Assembly (NCBI GenBank): GCA_020632595.1
Contig: JACKFF010000001.1
Location: 992,001 to 1,056,000 of the forward strand
Reading direction: 5' to 3'
Length of the DNA stretch: 64,000 nucleotides
Origin: Nitrospiraceae bacterium
Lineage (GTDB): Bacteria > Nitrospirota > Nitrospiria > Nitrospirales > UBA8639
Made by a program: the position numbers and the translations under genes. Positions 59,770-64,000 of this stretch are shown here, piece after piece (within the stretch, counting starts at the first letter, position 1; the number at the start of each line of letters is the position of its first letter). The notes beneath the pieces are model-generated. The model did no database searches, was not told where the DNA came from, and saw only the letters and a program-made list of their open reading frames with translations.

Positions 59770-60973
59770 TTTTCAGTACCGCGCCATCGACGCCCATGGG
59801 AAGCCCGTTGAGGGAGAGATGGCGGCGCCGGATCTTTTCCACCTGGAACGCCAACTTCAGGACATGGGACTCTGGCTCGTGCGCACACTGGAATCCAAAC
59901 CGAAGTCCCTTGCCCGAACCACTCAAAAAAGAGGGAGAGTCAAACCCCGCGATCTCATGGAATTCTCCACACACATGTTTACACTCCTCGAGGCCGGCAT
60001 TCCCCTGACCCAGGCTTTAAAAAGTTTGTCGATCGAAACACCCAACCTTCATTTGCGTACGACCTTGCAGGCAATCTTTCAACAAGTCGAGGCCGGAAAC
60101 ACCTTGCATGATGCCATGAAGCAACACCCCAGGATTTTTCCTCCTCAAATTACCAATCTGGTGCATGCCGGAGAAGACAGTGGCACCTTGACCGAGACCT
60201 TCAAAGAATTAGAACGATATCTGGATTGGGTCGATCAGATCCGTGGAGATGTGCGTCAAGCCACGATTTATCCAAGCATCGTCATGGCAGCGGTAATCGG
60301 ATTACTGGTCTTGCTCTTTACGTTCGTTATTCCACGATTTGTCCCCATCCTGGAAGGTCTACATGTGCCGCTTCCGACTATCACCATTTTTATCATCACC
60401 CTCAGTGAACTCTTCGTCGGGAGCTGGTGGCTCTGGAGTTCGCTCCTCCTGCTCGGCCCAATAGTGTGGATCGTGGGGCGAAAATCCCTTCCGGGCTTTG
60501 CTCACTGGCGGGACCGCATGATCTTACAACTCCCCGTCCTGGGAGAACTTATCCGGATGCTCACGATATCCAAATTTGTTCAAAATTTTGCCGTCTTGTA
60601 TCGAGCCGGCATCCCTGTTCTGCAAAGCCTGCAATTGTGCCAGGGCCTGGTGGGCAATTCTGTCATGGAACGGGCACTACAGGACACGCAACGCGCCGTG
60701 GCAGAGGGCTCTACCATCAATGAATCATTAAGCCGTCACCCGGTCTTTCCCCCAATGGTGATTCAAATGATCTCGGTCGGGGAAGCCACCGGGACATTAC
60801 CCCATACACTCATGAATGTGGCGAATTATTATAATCGGGAAATTCCCCGCAGAATCAAAAAGGTTTTTGGCATTCTCGAGCCCCTGATTACTCTGGGATT
60901 AATTGCAATCGTGGGAATCGTCGCATTATCACTCTTTATGCCCATGATGAGTTTAATGGGTGGAATCCATTGA
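59762..60973 (+). CDS. GspF/PilC-family inner membrane platform protein
   Basis: A 403-residue protein begun at GTG within the end of the ATPase gene. Two GspF domains are seen: residues 65-190 (REDFSTHMFTLLEAG-type LMEFSTHMFTLLEAGIPLTQ) and 270-395 (FVQNFAVLYRAGIPVLQSLQ), each ending in a membrane helix region. Three membrane helices are clear (around 170, 210 and 380). It anchors the assembly ATPase and the growing pseudopilus. The next gene starts at TTG overlapping its stop. Confidence 0.94.
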   Translation: MANFQYRAIDAHGKPVEGEMAAPDLFHLERQLQDMGLWLVRTLESKPKSLARTTQKRGRVKPRDLMEFSTHMFTLLEAGIPLTQALKSLSIETPNLHLRTTLQAIFQQVEAGNTLHDAMKQHPRIFPPQITNLVHAGEDSGTLTETFKELERYLDWVDQIRGDVRQATIYPSIVMAAVIGLLVLLFTFVIPRFVPILEGLHVPLPTITIFIITLSELFVGSWWLWSSLLLLGPIVWIVGRKSLPGFAHWRDRMILQLPVLGELIRMLTISKFVQNFAVLYRAGIPVLQSLQLCQGLVGNSVMERALQDTQRAVAEGSTINESLSRHPVFPPMVIQMISVGEATGTLPHTLMNVANYYNREIPRRIKKVFGILEPLITLGLIAIVGIVALSLFMPMMSLMGGIH

Positions 60974-61778
60974 CAGACTGCCTGGGCCACCCTGACGTCG
61001 CCTTACCTTGCCCTCCCCCTCAACAACATGTCTCTGACCCGGAAGCCGGAACGACCCTCATTATCTTTATCGGCTTGTTGGCGATTCTGTTTATAGGGCT
61101 CGCTGTTGTGTCGCCCTCCATGATCAGAGTCTGGGATCGAACGAGTGAAGACCGTGAAACCCGTGACCTTCAGCTCATCGCCAACGGTGTCATCTCGTAT
61201 CTACGACAAAACAGAACCACGCGTTCCCCTCTTCGTTACCCATCCTTTCTCCCGACTTTGTGCCATTGCCTCCAGCCCAACTGACGCGAAACGCACGGGG
61301 CTTTCCCCGCTATTATGCGCTGCATCCCTCCATAGCCGGATTCCAAAATTCGACCGGACTGCCTGTCGGGGAACTCCTCAATGCCCGTTTTCTTCTCATA
61401 TCCAATCTCGCACAAGATGCGGCCCCCAGCATCACCACACCCGCCTCCTTTGAAACCTGGTGGAACATGGATGCCAGCACGACTCCTCCACTCATTATTC
61501 ATCGTGGAACGTTCGGCCATCTTTTTTATATGGTCAACCTTACCCCCAAGGGAAACGGGGGAAGCTTTTCGATTGACCACCAACCAACTCATTCCAACGG
61601 CGCGCTTCTTCCAACGCATGGCCGCCTTCATTTTCTGGGCACTGAAATCGGTTTGGACGAGGACAATAGCTACAACACCCCTGATATTGCATTCTCTCTC
61701 ACCACCAATACCGGCTATTGGTTCGATCCCTTATGCATCGCCACCAAACGATGGAATCCTCTGTCTCCGCCCTGTTAG
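60970..61778 (+). pseudogene. Frameshifted pseudopilin-like gene
   Basis: Two frames together make one pilin-like protein. The first (from TTG at 60970) gives a short leader and membrane helix EAGTTLIIFIGLLAILFIGL, then LQLIANGVISYLRQNRTT. The second, joined at about 61215-61222, reads FPSSLPILSPDFVPLPPAQL and on through a globular domain very like the intact pseudopilin at 62047 (FLISNLAQDAAPS, HRGTFGHLFYMVNLTPKGNG). A net shift of +2 or -1 near 61217 is needed. Either a true frameshift, an assembly error or phase-varying slippage. The position-5 Glu of pilins is absent (TTLII). Confidence 0.75.
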
Positions 61779-62046
61779 GCGGAAACATTCTCGCTCCCTG
61801 ACCCGGCAAAAAATGCCCGGTTTCCGCCTCCATGACCTGACTGCCGGCTGATCTTCCCGCCCCCAGTGGTCCTCACAAACCCGCCATGATCATTTGAAAA
61901 TATTAAGAAAATTAAGATTGGCTTTTCAAACACCGAAAGAAGGGTTGGTGGACTATTAGGCGGGATATACCCGATGGAGAGAAGACTACTCTCCCGCACC
62001 CCGAGATGGAAACCTCGCAGGGCAGGAGCAAGACGGGATCAAACTC

Positions 62047-62967
62047 ATGGCAAGACCCAATGACTTTCCTATTCAGGCTATAGGGCTTCAGACGGCCTCG
62101 ATCCCATTCGAGACAACCTGGCGTCCCGGCACAAGCCTCCGGTTCATTCAGTTCGATAACCGGAACACCATTGGAAAAATTGGTCAGAAATTTTCCGCAT
62201 TATTTGAGACCTCACGATGTCTTTCTCCAAATGGATTTACGCTTGTGGAAATGATCGGCGTCCTGGCAATTATCGCCATTCTTGCCAGCCTCATTGCGCC
62301 AAACGTGATTCATCAACTGGCCGCCGTGAAGCGGGAGGCGGAGGATGAACAATTGGCGACAATTGCTCGGGGAATTGAACTCTACGTCCGGCAGACCCGT
62401 TCATTTCCGCCAACACTTACTGCGCTGAGTCCGGATTTCGTCGCGGCCGCTCTAGGACAACTCACCACCAACCCTAATGGATTTCTTCGCTATTACTTCG
62501 TGCAACCCAATATCAGTGGATTCACCAACTCCACAGGTCTCTCCACGACGGCCTTGGGGGACGCACGATTTATGGTCATTACCCATCTGTCCCAAAATGT
62601 GAATCCCGCCATTACCAACGATGCCGAATTTGATACCTGGTGGAGTACCGATGAAACAGGAACACCGGATCTAAAAATTCGTCGCGGGCACGTCGGCCAT
62701 TTATTTCATCTCCTCAGCCTCTCTGCCAATGGGGCCGGAGGCAGTTACGCGGTGGATGGGAGCCCGACTGATTCCGGTGGCAGCATGCTTGTGCCGCATA
62801 CTCGCTATCACTTCTTGGGAACCACGATTAGTTTGGACGAAGCCAATACATTTAGTGTTCCAGAAATACAATTCACCTTGACCACCGAGGCCGGATTTCA
62901 ATTCGACCCCGACTGCGCGACAGGATCCAAATGGCGAATCAACAATAGCGGTTGCTATAGCCCCTAA
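62047..62967 (+). CDS. Pseudopilin with long leader
   Basis: A 306-residue protein. The pilin motif NGFTLVEMIGVLAIIAILASL, with Glu at position 5, occurs at about residue 66, so the leader is unusually long for a type IV prepilin; no closer in-frame start is seen. The globular domain (residues 100-306: RGIELYVRQTRSFPPTLTAL, RFMVITHLSQNVNPAITND, RRGHVGHLFHLLSLSANGAG) matches the frameshifted gene just upstream, indicating tandem duplication. It would form part of the pseudopilus tip or shaft. The PilM/GspL-like gene follows immediately. Confidence 0.85.
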   Translation: MARPNDFPIQAIGLQTASIPFETTWRPGTSLRFIQFDNRNTIGKIGQKFSALFETSRCLSPNGFTLVEMIGVLAIIAILASLIAPNVIHQLAAVKREAEDEQLATIARGIELYVRQTRSFPPTLTALSPDFVAAALGQLTTNPNGFLRYYFVQPNISGFTNSTGLSTTALGDARFMVITHLSQNVNPAITNDAEFDTWWSTDETGTPDLKIRRGHVGHLFHLLSLSANGAGGSYAVDGSPTDSGGSMLVPHTRYHFLGTTISLDEANTFSVPEIQFTLTTEAGFQFDPDCATGSKWRINNSGCYSP

Positions 62968-62971
62968 TACT

Positions 62972-64000
62972 ATGATCGACACCCCGCAATCACCCACATC
63001 ATTTGCCGACGCTCAGACACCTGCGCCGGAGATCCCGCTGAACCTCCAGAAGACCCTGGTGAAGAAAAAACAGACGATTTTAAGCGTCAGCCTTTCAAAT
63101 GGTCGATTGAAAGCCTTATCCATTGTGAAAAATACTATTGGACGGAGTTGGGAACGTCCAGGCCGGCACGTGTCCCTAGACACACTTCGCGAAGCATTGG
63201 AAGAAGCGATTGACCACACCCAATTTCCCGGCACGCACCTCGCCATGCTCGTTGACCATCCGCGACTTGCCTCGCGGACCATTCAAATCCCTCCGATGCT
63301 CCTCACCGACCTCCTTCCCTTTCTTGAACGAAAGGTCCAACAGGAAAAACCGTGGGAGGGCCCAGCAGCTTGGCGATATCAGATTGGCCTGGAAGCACGA
63401 GGAAAATTACATATTCACCTTCATATATGGCCACAAGACTATATCGATAAGATCGTGCGCATCTGCCATGAGTTGGGCTTATCTCTTCGTCAGTTGGCTC
63501 CTCTGTCGACTCTGGCTGAGAGTCAACTCAGCACGTTGCCCGTCGAACCGGGAAAAGGTTCGATCCTGCTAACCATGCTCGAAGGGAAAATCATGATTGT
63601 CGCAGGGAATGATGATGGAACCCCGATCTGGACTCGACACCTGTTCCCCGCTCAAGACTGGGTTCCCCTTGGAGAGCGGGTCGGAACCGAGGCTAATCGG
63701 ACGATCATGTTTCTCACACAACAAACAAATTTTAAGTTTCCCTGCATCTGGCTTTGGGACGATGAAGAACGATTAACGGCGAGTGAAATACAGCCACACG
63801 TGAACACTCCCCTTGTACCATACCCCATCAAGCCGGACTGGAATTACTGGCTGTGGGTCGGTGCGATGCTTCCGGTCAATCTGCACAGTAACTTCACGCC
63901 CACGCAGGTTCTTCAGGCCCCGCTACGAAATACTCTCACCAAGGCTTTCGTCGCCATGCTTGCGATTTTTATCATTTTTGGAGTCGCAACAACCAGCGTC
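62972..64000 (+). CDS. PilM/GspL-like protein (C-terminus cut by window edge)
   Basis: At least 343 codons, open to the right edge, starting at ATG four bases after the pseudopilin stop. The cytoplasmic part reads KKKQTILSVSLSNGRLKALS and later DHPRLASRTIQIPPMLLTDL and ERKVQQEKPWEGPAAWRYQI. This order and context match PilM- or GspL-type actin-like domains, though ATP motifs are weak. A membrane helix (TKAFVAMLAIFIIFGVATTS) begins at the window end, as in GspL or a PilM-PilN fusion. It would link the assembly ATPase to the membrane complex. Confidence 0.65.
   Translation, partial: MIDTPQSPTSFADAQTPAPEIPLNLQKTLVKKKQTILSVSLSNGRLKALSIVKNTIGRSWERPGRHVSLDTLREALEEAIDHTQFPGTHLAMLVDHPRLASRTIQIPPMLLTDLLPFLERKVQQEKPWEGPAAWRYQIGLEARGKLHIHLHIWPQDYIDKIVRICHELGLSLRQLAPLSTLAESQLSTLPVEPGKGSILLTMLEGKIMIVAGNDDGTPIWTRHLFPAQDWVPLGERVGTEANRTIMFLTQQTNFKFPCIWLWDDEERLTASEIQPHVNTPLVPYPIKPDWNYWLWVGAMLPVNLHSNFTPTQVLQAPLRNTLTKAFVAMLAIFIIFGVATTSV

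Overview
The window looks like chromosome of a Nitrospira-type bacterium (phylum Nitrospirota). This is inferred from gene content and repeat style; no marker gene for nitrification is present. Supporting points are a DabA/DabB inorganic-carbon uptake locus, an outer membrane (LptE, FadL-type porin, lipoproteins), a deoxyhypusine-synthase-like protein with a pyruvoyl arginine decarboxylase, and dispersed intergenic repeats that I associate from memory with Nitrospira genomes. Base composition is moderate in GC, with markedly AT-rich patches around 13.6-13.9 kb and 21.4 kb that suggest acquired DNA.

Layout. 0-3.5 kb: aldo/keto reductase (cut by the left edge), DUF427 protein, a small membrane protein, a DUF6279-type lipoprotein and a lipoprotein-type glutathione peroxidase, all on the minus strand. 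4.2-10.8 kb: a minus-strand operon dabB - NuoM-like membrane protein - dabA - PII-like regulator, which should energise bicarbonate/CO2 uptake. 11.3-12.3 kb: a secreted protein of unknown function. 12.6-15.3 kb: accessory DNA with the 'mobile mystery' A/B pair (HTH plus Fic) and a conserved element-associated protein. 15.36-24.16 kb: an integrated element of about 8.8 kb bounded by a 24-bp direct repeat of the tRNA-His 3' end. It holds an excisionase-like protein, a replisome-organizer-like protein with iteron-like repeats inside the gene, a few phage tail-type genes, a divergent pair of ribbon-helix-helix proteins around a palindromic operator, and a tyrosine integrase next to the tRNA.

24.4-38.8 kb is core genome: rpsT, holA, lptE, leuS, uvrC, a glyoxalase-fold protein, a FadL-family porin, a large V4R/GAF histidine kinase, aroE and aroK. 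39-44.6 kb: a structured intergenic repeat pair, a MEKHLA protein, glucokinase, rpiA, a Do-type protease lipoprotein and a small cupredoxin. 44.8-55.8 kb: tRNA-Glu, a deoxyhypusine-synthase-like enzyme, a DsbA-type protein, aldehyde dehydrogenase, pyruvoyl arginine decarboxylase, xth, a 155-bp MITE, anmK, GNAT, an esterase and a bolA-grx pair for Fe-S/redox handling.

56.1-64 kb: a type II secretion / type IV pilus-like cluster (TPR protein, pseudopilin, GspE, GspF, a frameshifted pseudopilin, another pseudopilin and a PilM/GspL-like protein cut by the right edge). Four copies of one intergenic repeat, one MITE and a pair of multi-hairpin repeats are scattered between core genes. The strongest candidates for something new are the tRNA-His element (compact, replicative, carrying tail-type genes but no recognisable capsid or terminase), the three-membrane-component DAB locus, and the multi-hairpin repeat whose stems differ in sequence while its loops are conserved.
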